A model generated the notes under the pieces. The model was not told where the DNA came from. It ran no database searches and worked only from the letters and a program-made list of their open reading frames with translations. The position numbers and the translations under genes are program-made. Shown here in pieces: positions 24,912 through 34,294 of a stretch of DNA of 64,000 nt. This DNA comes from Micromonospora haikouensis (GTDB lineage Bacteria > Actinomycetota > Actinomycetes > Mycobacteriales > Micromonosporaceae), in NCBI RefSeq assembly GCF_900091595.1, contig NZ_FMCW01000025.1, positions 1-64,000 of the forward strand, in the 5' to 3' direction. Numbering within the stretch: the first letter of the stretch is position 1; the number at the start of each line of letters is the position of its first letter.

Positions 24912-25073
24912 CGCGTAGCCCTGGCTCCACGGCGGTGGCCGGGACGGTGACCGTGGGCCCGCCGGCGGGCCGGGCCCGGCGGAGCTGTCTGCCAGCCGAC
25001 CGGGAGGTTTTCCCTGCCGGGGCGGGAAAGCCCGCTCTGTCGGGCGGGGTGCCCGGACGGCCACGATCGGTGC

Positions 25074-28000
25074 ATGGTTCGTACCGGTCGTGCTTCGTTC
25101 GCTCAGGAACGGCTCTACTTCCTCAACCAGCTGCAACCCGGCAATCCGGCCTACGTGGTGGCCTTCGGGGTGCACCTGCACGGCACGCTTCGCCCCGAGG
25201 CGCTGCGCGCGGCCCTGCTGCGCGTCACCGCTCGGCACGAGGCGCTGCGTACCACGTTCGCGCTGGTGGACGGGGTGCTCGTCCAGCGGGTGGCGGACTC
25301 CCCGCAGGCGGAGATCGAGATCGAGGCCGGGGAGTGGGCCGACCGGGACACCCAGGAGGGGTTCCTGCGGACCCTGGTCGCCGAGCAGGCGCGTCGGGCG
25401 TTCGCGCTCGACGAGGGCCCGGTGCTGCGCGCGTACCTGCGTTCCTGGGGGCCCGACGAGCACACCCTGGCGGTGCTGGTCCACCACATCGCCTGCGACG
25501 GCTGGTCGGTCGGGCTGCTGCTGCAAGACCTCGCCGCCGAGTACCACGCCGCGCTGGCCGGGGCCGACGGCGTCGGCCACGCCGAACCCGCCGAGTCCTA
25601 CCTGGCGTACGCGCAGCGGCAGCGCGCCGACTGGGAGCGGGACGGCTCCGGGCTGGACTTCTGGCGCACCGAGCTGCGGGACGTCCCGCAGCTCGCGCTG
25701 CTCACCGACTTCCCCCGGCCGAGCGTGCTCGGCAACCGGGGCGCGGTGCTGCGCCGGCCGGTCGACGCCGGGCTGGTCGACCGGCTGACCGCGTGGGCAC
25801 GGGAGCGCGGGGCGACGCTGTTCGCGGTGACCCTGGCCGCCTACGCCGCGGTGCTGTCCCGCTACGCCCGCCAGGACGACGTGGTGATCGGGGTCCCGGT
25901 GGCCAACCGGATGGACGAGGCCGAGGAGCGGCTGGTCGGCTGCCTGGTCAACACCCTGCCGATCCGGCTCGACCTGGCCGACCGGCCCCGCTTCGCCGAG
26001 CTGGTCGACCGGGCCCGCCGGGCCAGCATGGCCGCCTTCGCCAACCAGGACGTGCCGTTCGAGGAGATCGTGCGGGCCACCGTGGGGGAGCGGCAGCTCA
26101 GCCACGCGCCGCTGTTCCAGACCTCGCTGACCGTGCAGAACTTCCCGTTCGCCTTTCCCGAGTTCGACGGGGTGAAGCTGACCGAGGTGGACGTCGAGGT
26201 CGACGTCACGAAGTTCGACGTGGGGCTCACCCTCGACGTCTCCACCGACGCCCCGTTCCTGCGCGCCGAGTACAGCACCGAGCTGTTCACCGAGGAGACC
26301 GTCGCCACGCTGCTCCGGCACTACCTGACCTTCCTGCGCGCGATCGTGGACGAGCCGGACGCCGAGCCGTCCATGGTGGACGCGGCCGAGCACCGGCTGC
26401 TCGTCGAGGAGGTGAACCCGCCACTGACCGCCGAGCCGATCGGGTACCCGTCGGTGCTGCGCCGCTTCGACGAGCACGTGGCGCGTACCCCGGAGGCGGT
26501 GGCGGTGCGGCACCGCGACGCGACGGTGACGTACGCCGAGCTGGATCGCTGGGCCGGGCGGATCGCCGCCGGCCTCGCGGACCTGGGGATCGGCCACGGC
26601 GACCGGGTGGGGCTGCTGCTCGGCCGCTCGCCCGCGGTGATCGCGGCCATCGTCGGGGTGTGGCGGCTCGGCGCCGTCTACGTGCCGCTGGACCCGGAGT
26701 ATCCCCGGCAGCGCCTCGACCTGATCACCGCCAGCGCCGGGCTGCGGATCATGCTGGCGGAGCCCGGGACCGCCGACACCGCCGGGGCGCTCACCGCCGG
26801 CCGGGGCATCCGGCTGGCCGACCCGCACACCCTCGACGGGGCCGCCGAGGTGCCGCTGGCCTACCCTGCCGGGGACGACCCGGCCTACGTCATCTACACC
26901 TCCGGCTCGACCGGGGTGCCCAAGGGCGTGCTGGTCGGGCACGGCGGCCTGGACGCCCTGAACACCCCCACCCCCGGTGGTCTCGACGTCACCGCCGCCG
27001 ACGTGTGGCTGGCGGCCAGCTCCTTCTCGTTCGACGCCTCGGTGTGGGAGATGTGGGGAGCGCTGACCACCGGCGGCCGGCTGGTCGTCGCCGACCAGGC
27101 GGACCTGGTCGACCGGGAGCGGCTCGCCGCCCTGGTGCACCGGGAGGCGGTCACGGCGGTGTTCCAGACCCCGGGCGCCCTCTACCGGCTGCTGCCGCCC
27201 TACCTGCGGCAGCTCGGCGGCGGGCGGTCCCGGCTGCGCTACGTCGTCCTCGGCGGCGAGGCGTTGAGCTGGGCCCGGCTCACCCAGCTGGTCGGCGGGG
27301 CGCCCCGGCTGGACACGGTCTTCGTGAACATGTACGGCATCACCGAGGGCACCATCCACTGCACGATCTTCGCCGCGCCCGCCGCCGAGCTGGCCCGGGT
27401 CCGGGAGGGCACCATCGGCGTGCCGCTGCCCTCGGCCCGGTGCTACGTCCTCGACGAACAGCTGCGCCCGACCGGGGTGGACGTGCCCGGCGAGCTGTAC
27501 TGCGGCGGGGTGCTCGTCGCGCACGGCTACGTGAACAACCCCGAGCTGACCGCCGCCCGCTTCCTGCCCGACCCGTACGGGAGGGGGGTCATGTACAAGA
27601 CCGGCGACGTGGTCAAGTGGGGCGCCGACGGCACCATGGTCTACCTCGGCCGCAACGACACCCAGGTGCAGCTGCGCGGCTACCGGGTGGAGCTGGCCGA
27701 GGTCGAGGGCGCGTTCCTGACCCACCCGGCGGTGCGCTCGTGCGCGGTGGCGGCCGAGAACGACCAACTGGTCGCCTTCGTCGTCGGCGGGACCGGCCCA
27801 GACACCGAACGCGAGCTGCGCGGCCACGTCCGGCGGACGCTGCCCGCCTACATGGTGCCGGCCCGGATCCTCGCCGTCGAGGCGATCCCGCTCACCGCAC
27901 ACGGCAAGGTGGACACCGCCCGCCTGCTGGCCGAGACCCGCGCGGCCCGGACGGCCGCCGCGCCGGCCCCGGCCGCCGACCGCGCCGCCGGCACGGACCT

Positions 28001-28301
28001 CCAGGAGCGGGTACGGGCCTGCTGGAGCGAGGTGCTCGGCCGCTCCGACGTGGGGCTGCACGACAACTTCTTCGACCTGGGCGGGCACAGCTTCGCGCTG
28101 ATCGCGTTGCAGCAGCGGCTCGCCGACGACGGGCTGGAGGTCTCCGTGACGGACCTGTTCCGGGCCGGCACGGTCGCCGGCTGCGCGGCGCAGCTGCGCG
28201 AGGCCGCCCCGGTGCCGGCCGATGCGCGGGTCACCCAGCGCCACCAGGGGCGGGCCCTGCTCGCCGGCCGGCGGCGCGGTGCCGGAGGCGGCCGTGGCTG
28301 A
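25074..28301 (+). CDS. NRPS module C-A-T
   Basis: 1075 residues. The condensation domain starts at residue 7 (ASFAQERLYFLNQL) and has an intact HHIACDG at about 137-143. The adenylation domain spans roughly 450-970, with A3 YTSGSTGVPKG near 608, FDASVWEMW, NMYGITEGTIH, YKTGDVVKWG and the A10 lysine in AHGKVD. The specificity residues read by eye are D-A-W-F-V-G-M-I-H, which fits no standard code; the second half resembles threonine-type domains. The carrier domain ends the protein (DLGGHSFAL, Ser near 1005). Because it begins with a C domain, it must accept an acyl or peptidyl donor. It is the first gene of a five- to six-gene coupled operon. Confidence 0.92.
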   Translation: MVRTGRASFAQERLYFLNQLQPGNPAYVVAFGVHLHGTLRPEALRAALLRVTARHEALRTTFALVDGVLVQRVADSPQAEIEIEAGEWADRDTQEGFLRTLVAEQARRAFALDEGPVLRAYLRSWGPDEHTLAVLVHHIACDGWSVGLLLQDLAAEYHAALAGADGVGHAEPAESYLAYAQRQRADWERDGSGLDFWRTELRDVPQLALLTDFPRPSVLGNRGAVLRRPVDAGLVDRLTAWARERGATLFAVTLAAYAAVLSRYARQDDVVIGVPVANRMDEAEERLVGCLVNTLPIRLDLADRPRFAELVDRARRASMAAFANQDVPFEEIVRATVGERQLSHAPLFQTSLTVQNFPFAFPEFDGVKLTEVDVEVDVTKFDVGLTLDVSTDAPFLRAEYSTELFTEETVATLLRHYLTFLRAIVDEPDAEPSMVDAAEHRLLVEEVNPPLTAEPIGYPSVLRRFDEHVARTPEAVAVRHRDATVTYAELDRWAGRIAAGLADLGIGHGDRVGLLLGRSPAVIAAIVGVWRLGAVYVPLDPEYPRQRLDLITASAGLRIMLAEPGTADTAGALTAGRGIRLADPHTLDGAAEVPLAYPAGDDPAYVIYTSGSTGVPKGVLVGHGGLDALNTPTPGGLDVTAADVWLAASSFSFDASVWEMWGALTTGGRLVVADQADLVDRERLAALVHREAVTAVFQTPGALYRLLPPYLRQLGGGRSRLRYVVLGGEALSWARLTQLVGGAPRLDTVFVNMYGITEGTIHCTIFAAPAAELARVREGTIGVPLPSARCYVLDEQLRPTGVDVPGELYCGGVLVAHGYVNNPELTAARFLPDPYGRGVMYKTGDVVKWGADGTMVYLGRNDTQVQLRGYRVELAEVEGAFLTHPAVRSCAVAAENDQLVAFVVGGTGPDTERELRGHVRRTLPAYMVPARILAVEAIPLTAHGKVDTARLLAETRAARTAAAPAPAADRAAGTDLQERVRACWSEVLGRSDVGLHDNFFDLGGHSFALIALQQRLADDGLEVSVTDLFRAGTVAGCAAQLREAAPVPADARVTQRHQGRALLAGRRRGAGGGRG

Positions 28302-30588
28302 GCCCGACGACGACGCCGCGGTGGCCGTGGTCGGCCTGGCCGTGCGCGTCCCCGGCGCGGACCGGGACCTGGACCGGTTCTGGCACCACGTGGTGCACGG
28401 CATCGACGCCGTCAGCTTCTTCACCCCGGAGCAGCTGCTCGGCTGGGGCGTGCCGAAGGACCTCGTCGAGCATCCCGACTTCGTGCCGGCCCGGGCGGTG
28501 CTGGCGAGCGCGGACCGCTTCGACCACCGGCTGTTCAGCTACTCGCCGTCGGACAGCGCGCTGATGGACCCCCAGCAGCGTGTCCTGCTGGAGTGCGCGT
28601 GGGCCGCGCTGGAGCACGCCGGCCACCCACCGGTCGCCGCCGACGGCAACCGGATCGCGGTGTACGTCGGCACCGGGCTCAACGTCTACCTGCTCGACAA
28701 CGTCTGGCCCAACCAGCGCGCCGTCGAGGCGGCCGGCGGCCTCGGGCTGATCATCGGCAGCGACAAGGACTTCGCGGCCACCCGGATCGCGTACAAGCTG
28801 AACCTGCAGGGCCCGGCGGTCACGGTGCAGGCCGCCTGCTCGACCTCGCTGGTCGCGGTGCACCAGGCGGTGCAGGCGCTGCTGACGTACGACGCCGACG
28901 TGGCGCTGGCCGGGGCGGCGACGGTGGCGCCGCCGACGCGGCGCGGGCACCGGTACGAGCCCGGCGGCATCTTCTCCGCCGACGGCCGGTGCCGGGCCTT
29001 CGACGCCGCCGCCGACGGGACCGTGCCCGGCGACGGGGCGGGCGTGGTGGTGCTCAAGCGCCTCGCCGACGCCCGCCGGGACGGCGACACCGTGCACGCC
29101 GTCGTCCGGGGGTCGGCGATCAACAACGACGGCCTGCGCAAGGCCGGCTTCACCGCGCCCGGCCCCACCGGCCAGGCGGCGGTGATCTCGGCGGCGCTGG
29201 AGGTGGCCGGCGTCGACCCGGACACCGTCGGGCTGATCGAGACGCACGGCACCGGCACCGCGCTGGGCGACCCGATCGAGGTGGCGGCCCTGCGGCAGGT
29301 CTTCGACAGCGACCGGCCCGACCGGGCCCCCTGCGCGCTCGGCGCGGTCAAGTCGGTCGTCGGGCACCTGGACACCGCAGCCGGCGTGATCGGGCTGGTC
29401 AAGGCGGTGCTGGCGCTGAAACACCGGACCGTCCCGCCGATCGCCCACCTGAGCACCCCCAACCCCCGGGTCGAGCTGGCCGGCTCCGTCTTCGACCTGC
29501 CGGTGGCGGCGCGGCCCTGGACCCCGATCGACGGGGTGCTGCGGGCCGGGGTCAGCGCCTTCGGCATCGGCGGCACCAACGCCCACGTCGTCCTCGAAGC
29601 CGCCCAGGACCCCGCGCCCCGCCGCCGTCGGCACGTCACCGAGCTGGTCCTCGTCTCCGCGAAGACGGCCACCGCGGCCCAGGACAGCGTCGACCGTGCG
29701 GTGGACGTCGTGGCCCGGACCGCCCCCGGCGACCTGGCCGACGTCGCGTACACGCTGCGCACCGGCCGCGCCGAGCTGCCCTGGCGGGCGGCGTTCCTCA
29801 CCGGCCGGCACGCTCCGGCGGCCGGGGCCGGCGTGCCGGGGCCGGCGGTGCGGCAGGTCGACGCGAAGGCGCGGGCGCGGGGCGTGGGCCTGTACCTCAC
29901 CGCAGCCGGCGAGCTGACCGGCAACCGGCCGAACTACGACGCCGACCCGGCCTACCGGGCCACCGCCGACGAGGGGGCGGCGCTGCTGCGCGGGCAGCCC
30001 CTCGACGAGCCGGCCCGCGAGCGGGTCAACCGGCTGGTCGCCTGCGTCGGCCTGGCCCGGTCGCTACGCGGCCGGGGGATCGCGCCCCGCGAGCTGGCCG
30101 GCACCGGCCTCGGCCTGCTGGCCGGCGCGGTGGTGGCCGGGGTGGTCACCCTGCCGGAGGCGGTGGCGCTGCTGCGCGGCGACCGCGACCCGGCCCGGCT
30201 CCGCCCCGCCGAGCTGCCGCTGCGGGCCGCCGGCGGGGAACCGCTCACCGACGCCGAGTGCGCCGATCCGACCCGCTGGCGGGCGGCGGCGCTCGCCCCG
30301 GCCGCGCCGCAGCCGCTGCCACCCGACGCGGACCGGCTGCTCTGGATCGAGGTCGGCACGAGCGTCACCCCCCGGTTCGGGCCGGACCCGTCGGCGCTGC
30401 CCACCGACCGGCACGCCCGGCTGCTGGCGACCGTCGGCGCGCTGTGGCAGCTCGGCCTGGCCGGCCCCTGGGATCCCGCGTACGACACGGGGCGGCGGCG
30501 GGTGCCCGCCCCCACCTACCCCTTCGCCGCCACCCGGCACTACCTGGACGCCCCCGCTACCCACCTGGACACAGAGAGGCACCACTGA
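28294..30588 (+). CDS. PKS ketosynthase with vestigial acyltransferase domain
   Basis: 764 residues from the GTG at 28294, chosen for GGAGG five bases upstream; it overlaps the NRPS stop. The KS is complete: VQAACSTSLVAVHQA, ETHGTGTALGDP and KSVVGHLDTAAG hold the Cys-His-His triad. The following 300 residues keep the outline of a KS-AT linker and AT (GRGIAPRELAGTGLGLLAGA, LLWIEVGTS, VPAPTYPFAATRHYL). However, GHSxG is changed to GTGLG near residue 603, the AFH specificity motif is absent and the middle is deleted. The AT cannot be active, so an acyl group must be loaded in trans. It extends the product of the C-A-T module. Confidence 0.85.
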   Translation: MAEPDDDAAVAVVGLAVRVPGADRDLDRFWHHVVHGIDAVSFFTPEQLLGWGVPKDLVEHPDFVPARAVLASADRFDHRLFSYSPSDSALMDPQQRVLLECAWAALEHAGHPPVAADGNRIAVYVGTGLNVYLLDNVWPNQRAVEAAGGLGLIIGSDKDFAATRIAYKLNLQGPAVTVQAACSTSLVAVHQAVQALLTYDADVALAGAATVAPPTRRGHRYEPGGIFSADGRCRAFDAAADGTVPGDGAGVVVLKRLADARRDGDTVHAVVRGSAINNDGLRKAGFTAPGPTGQAAVISAALEVAGVDPDTVGLIETHGTGTALGDPIEVAALRQVFDSDRPDRAPCALGAVKSVVGHLDTAAGVIGLVKAVLALKHRTVPPIAHLSTPNPRVELAGSVFDLPVAARPWTPIDGVLRAGVSAFGIGGTNAHVVLEAAQDPAPRRRRHVTELVLVSAKTATAAQDSVDRAVDVVARTAPGDLADVAYTLRTGRAELPWRAAFLTGRHAPAAGAGVPGPAVRQVDAKARARGVGLYLTAAGELTGNRPNYDADPAYRATADEGAALLRGQPLDEPARERVNRLVACVGLARSLRGRGIAPRELAGTGLGLLAGAVVAGVVTLPEAVALLRGDRDPARLRPAELPLRAAGGEPLTDAECADPTRWRAAALAPAAPQPLPPDADRLLWIEVGTSVTPRFGPDPSALPTDRHARLLATVGALWQLGLAGPWDPAYDTGRRRVPAPTYPFAATRHYLDAPATHLDTERHH

Positions 30589-30854
30589 TGCGCGACGTAG
30601 ACGACCGGACCTGGGTGGCCGAGTTCGAGGAGCTGTGGAAGGAGGTGCTCGGCGTCGACACGGTCGACGACGACGACGACTTCTTCGACCTCGGCGGCCA
30701 CTCGCTGAGCGCGCTGCGGCTCAGCACCCTGATCCGCCAGGAGCTCAACCTCGCGGTGATGTTCGGTCACGTCCTGGAGAACCCCCGCTTCGCCGACCTG
30801 CGTACGGTGGCGGGCCAGGTGCCGGCGGACCGGCCGGCGGCGGAGGCACGGTGA
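30588..30854 (+). CDS. Free-standing acyl/peptidyl carrier protein
   Basis: 88 residues. The phosphopantetheine site is in DLGGHSLSALRLS (Ser near residue 38), preceded by VAEFEELWKEVLGVDTVDDD and followed by LAVMFGHVLENPRFADLR. Its sequence is closer to NRPS-type PCPs than to PKS ACPs. It shares one base with the KS gene before it (TGATG) and one with the NRPS gene after it, so equal synthesis of all three is likely. It probably serves as the missing carrier for the KS-AT° protein. Confidence 0.92.
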   Translation: MRDVDDRTWVAEFEELWKEVLGVDTVDDDDDFFDLGGHSLSALRLSTLIRQELNLAVMFGHVLENPRFADLRTVAGQVPADRPAAEAR

Positions 30855-33800
30855 TGGACCGCCCCGACCTGGCCGCCTGGACGCCACTGGCCGCCCAGGT
30901 GCTCGGCGTCGCGCCCGAGCACCTGCGTCAGGCGGCGGCCGCCGAGTCCTTCGTCGGGCTGGGCGGCACCTCGTTGCAGGCCATCGCGCTGGTCTCGCTC
31001 GGCCAGCGGGAGCTGCGGGCGCACGTGGAGGCGGGCCGGCTGCTGTCCGCGCTGCCGCTGGCGCAGGTGCTCGCCGACGCGGTCGAGTACGTCGACACCG
31101 CCCCGCCGGTGCTCGCGCGGCGGCCCGCCGAACGGGACCTGCTGCCCGGCCAGCGGTCCATGCTCGCCGCGCACCTGCTCGACCGGGACGCGCCCTACCA
31201 CCTGATGTTCACCCTGGAGGCGGACGGCCCGCTGGACCCGGCCCGCGTTCGCCGGGTGCTGGGGGAGCTGGCCGCCCGGCACGAGGCGCTGCGCACCCGC
31301 TTCGTCCACGAGCCCCGGCAGGCCCGGATCGTGCTGCCCGCGCCGTACCAGCCGCGGCTGCTGCACCAGGCGCTGCCCGGCGACGACGCGGTCCGCGCCG
31401 TGCACGACCTGTATGGCACCGCGGCGGGGCGGCTGCTGCGCCCCTTCGAGGAGCCACCGGTCGTGTTCGTGCTGACCCGGGCCGGGGACCGGGATTTGCT
31501 GACCCTGCTGGTGCACCACGTGGTCAGCGACGGCTGGAGCATCGGGCTGCTGTGGCGGGAGTTCACCGCGCGTTACGCCGCCGACGCGGCGGGCGGCGCA
31601 CCACCCGGTGACGACGCGCCCGCGCCCGCCCCGGACTGGATCGGCAGCCGGCTGGCCGCGCGGGAGGCGGCCGGGGAGGTGGACGCCGCGCTGGCCCGGA
31701 TCCGGACCCGGCTGACGGGCGCGCCGAGCACGGTGGCGCTCGCCACCGACCTGCCCCCGCTGGCCGAGGCCGACGGGCGGGGCGCGCGCCTGCACTTCCA
31801 CCTCGACCCGGCGACGGCCGAGGCGGTGACCGACCTGGCCCGCCGGTGCGGGGTGACCGTGACGTCGGTGGTCATGGCGGGCTGGGCGCTGGCCGCGTCC
31901 CGCCACGCCGGGCTGGACGACCTGGTCCTCGGGGTCCCCGCGGCGGGCCGCTTCGAGGCGGGCATGGCGGACATCGTGGGCCTGTGCACCCGGGTCGTCC
32001 CGGTGCGCTGCGCGAGCGGCGACGCGCTGACCGTACGCGAGCACGTCCGGGGCGTGGCCGGGGCGGTGGGCGAGGCGGCCGCCGACGCCGACGTGCCGTT
32101 CGAGCGGGTCGTCGCGGCGCTCGACGTCCCCACCGACCCGGCGCGCAACCCGCTGGCGCAGCTCGGCTTCGCCGCCCACCACGAGCTGGTCCCCGACGAG
32201 CTGACCGGGGGCGGCCGGCGCTGGCGGCTGCACGAGGGGCACTGCCACGGCGCGGTCTTCGACGCCCTGCTCTACCTGCAGTCTTGGTCGGCGCGCCCGC
32301 GGCTGGCCCTGGAGTACGCGACGTCGGCGCTCACTGCCGCCGAGGCAGGCGAGCTGGTCGAGTCGTTCCGGGCGGCGCTGGCCGCGCTCGCCGCCGACCC
32401 CGACGCGCCCCTGGGCGAGGTCGGCACCCTCTCGCCGGCCCAGCGGGACCGGCTGCGCACCCTGGGCGGCGGTGGCCCCCACCACACCACCGACGACGTG
32501 TGGCACCGGTTCGCCCGCCACGCCCGCGACGCGGGCGAGAAGATCGCGCTGGTCGATCCGCAGGCCGGGCTCACCCTCACCTACCGCGAACTGCACGACC
32601 GCGCCGTGGCCCAGGCGGGCCTGCTGCACGCCCGCGGGGTGCGCGCCGGCGACGGGGTGCTGCTGGAGCTGCCGCGCTCGGCGGCGGAGGCGGTGGCGGT
32701 GCTGGGCGTGCTGCGCCTCGGCGCGTACTACGTGGCGGTCGACCGGGACGCCACCGACGAGTGGCGGGCACACCTGGTCGAGGCGGTCGCACCCCGCGCC
32801 CGGCTCGGCGTGGACGCACCGGGGCCGCACCGGTCCGGCGTGGCCGACTGCCCGCTGGTCGACCTCCACGACCCGGCTCCGGTCCTCGACGCCGGCCCCG
32901 AGGCGCCGGCCGGGCCGGACCGGACCGCGTACACCTCGTTCACCTCCGGCTCGACCGGCGTACCGAAGGGCGTCGTCGTCCCGCACCGGGCGGTGCTGCG
33001 CCTCGCCGACGACCCGGGGCTCTTCGTCGACCGGCCGGGCATGCGGATGCTGCGCCTGTCGCCGCTGGCGTTCGACGCGTCCACGCTGGAGCTGCTGGTG
33101 CCGCTGGCCAACGGGGACACCGTGGTGGTCTTCCCGGCCGGGGAGCCGACGCCCAGCGCGCTGACCGGGTTCCTGCGCGCCGAGGCCGTCAGCCACGCCT
33201 GGCTCACCTCGGGCGTCTTCCACCTGGTCGCCGACCACCGGCCGGACGCCTTCGCCGGGCTGCGGCAGCTCTTCACCGGCGGCGGCGTGGTCTCCCCGGC
33301 GCACGTGCGCCGGGCGCTGGCCGCCTGCCCGGGGCTGCGGCTCACCAACGGCTACGGTCCGACCGAGAACACCACGTTCACCACCACGTACTCGATCGAC
33401 CACGCCGAGGCCACGCCGGACCCGCTGCCGATCGGCGGGCCGGTGCGCGGCACCGACCTGCACGTCGTGGGTCCGGGCGGACGCCTCGTCCCGCCCGGGG
33501 CGGTCGGCGAGCTGTGGGCGGCGGGGACCGGGCTCGCCGACGGCTACCTCGACGACCCGGCCCGCACGGACGCCTCGTTCGTCCGCTCCGCGGAGCTGGG
33601 AACGCGCCTGTACCGCACCGGTGACCTGGTGCGCTGGGGCGCGGACGGGCAGCTGCGGTTCCTCGGCCGCAACGACCGCCAGGTGAAGATCGCCGGCCAC
33701 CGGGTCGAGCTGGTCGACATCGAGCGCCGGCTGCGCGCCCGCCCCGGCGTACGCGACGCGGTGGTCTTCACCGTCGGCGACCCGGCGACCGGGGTGCGCC

Positions 33801-34294
33801 TGTGCGCCGCCCTGAAGCCCGACGGGGACGGCGTCGACGTGGCCGACGTGCGCCGGGCGGTGGAGCCGGAGCTGGCCCCGTACGCCCGCCCGCAGCAGTG
33901 GCACACCGTGGCCGAGTTTCCGCTGGACCGCAACGGCAAGGTCGACCTGCGGGCGCTGGCCGCCCTGGCCACCGTCGCGCCCCCCACCGCGGCGAACTCC
34001 TCGGCCTCCTCCTCGGCGTCGTCCCCGGCCTTGTCCTCGGCGTCGCTCACCGAGTTCGAGGAGCTGGTCACGGGGGCGTGGGTGGAGGCCCTGGGCACCG
34101 ACGACTTCGACCTCGACGAGGCGTTCTTCGACGTCGGCGGGGAGTCCCTGCGGCTGGCCGTGGTCCGCCGGCTGCTCCAGGAGCGGCTGTCCGGCCGGAC
34201 GATCCCGCTGACCGACCTCTACCGCTTTCCGACCGTCCAGACGCTGGCCCGGCATCTGCACGCACAGACCGAAGGAGCAGGCGCACCCTCATGA
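30854..34294 (+). CDS. NRPS T-C-A(Val)-T
   Basis: 1146 residues. An N-terminal carrier domain (GLGGTSLQAI, Ser near 41) is followed by a C domain with HHVVSDG at about 221-227. An A domain follows, with A3 TSFTSGSTGVPKG near 695, FDASTLELL, NGYGPTENTTF and the A10 lysine in DRNGKVD. Last comes a second carrier domain (DVGGESLRL, Ser near 1096) after a Ser-rich linker (SSASSSASS). Specificity residues read D-A-L-W-F-G-G-T-F plus K, practically the known valine code (DALWMGGTFK/DAFWIGGTFK). The module should therefore add valine or a close branched residue. Two carriers flank one C-A pair, so the first probably receives the chain from the KS-AT° step. Confidence 0.92.
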   Translation: MDRPDLAAWTPLAAQVLGVAPEHLRQAAAAESFVGLGGTSLQAIALVSLGQRELRAHVEAGRLLSALPLAQVLADAVEYVDTAPPVLARRPAERDLLPGQRSMLAAHLLDRDAPYHLMFTLEADGPLDPARVRRVLGELAARHEALRTRFVHEPRQARIVLPAPYQPRLLHQALPGDDAVRAVHDLYGTAAGRLLRPFEEPPVVFVLTRAGDRDLLTLLVHHVVSDGWSIGLLWREFTARYAADAAGGAPPGDDAPAPAPDWIGSRLAAREAAGEVDAALARIRTRLTGAPSTVALATDLPPLAEADGRGARLHFHLDPATAEAVTDLARRCGVTVTSVVMAGWALAASRHAGLDDLVLGVPAAGRFEAGMADIVGLCTRVVPVRCASGDALTVREHVRGVAGAVGEAAADADVPFERVVAALDVPTDPARNPLAQLGFAAHHELVPDELTGGGRRWRLHEGHCHGAVFDALLYLQSWSARPRLALEYATSALTAAEAGELVESFRAALAALAADPDAPLGEVGTLSPAQRDRLRTLGGGGPHHTTDDVWHRFARHARDAGEKIALVDPQAGLTLTYRELHDRAVAQAGLLHARGVRAGDGVLLELPRSAAEAVAVLGVLRLGAYYVAVDRDATDEWRAHLVEAVAPRARLGVDAPGPHRSGVADCPLVDLHDPAPVLDAGPEAPAGPDRTAYTSFTSGSTGVPKGVVVPHRAVLRLADDPGLFVDRPGMRMLRLSPLAFDASTLELLVPLANGDTVVVFPAGEPTPSALTGFLRAEAVSHAWLTSGVFHLVADHRPDAFAGLRQLFTGGGVVSPAHVRRALAACPGLRLTNGYGPTENTTFTTTYSIDHAEATPDPLPIGGPVRGTDLHVVGPGGRLVPPGAVGELWAAGTGLADGYLDDPARTDASFVRSAELGTRLYRTGDLVRWGADGQLRFLGRNDRQVKIAGHRVELVDIERRLRARPGVRDAVVFTVGDPATGVRLCAALKPDGDGVDVADVRRAVEPELAPYARPQQWHTVAEFPLDRNGKVDLRALAALATVAPPTAANSSASSSASSPALSSASLTEFEELVTGAWVEALGTDDFDLDEAFFDVGGESLRLAVVRRLLQERLSGRTIPLTDLYRFPTVQTLARHLHAQTEGAGAPS

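Noticed and set aside
24801..28424. Very long minus-strand open frame opposite the first NRPS gene, and similar ones opposite the other NRPS/PKS genes
   Set aside because: These are antisense shadows from the strong GC bias at third positions. They are rich in Gly/Arg/Val/His, have no domain motifs and no SD.
24935..28564. Plus-strand Arg/Gly-rich 1209-codon frame overlapping the NRPS
   Set aside because: Out of frame with all C, A and T motifs; composition is that of a frame-shifted GC-rich gene.
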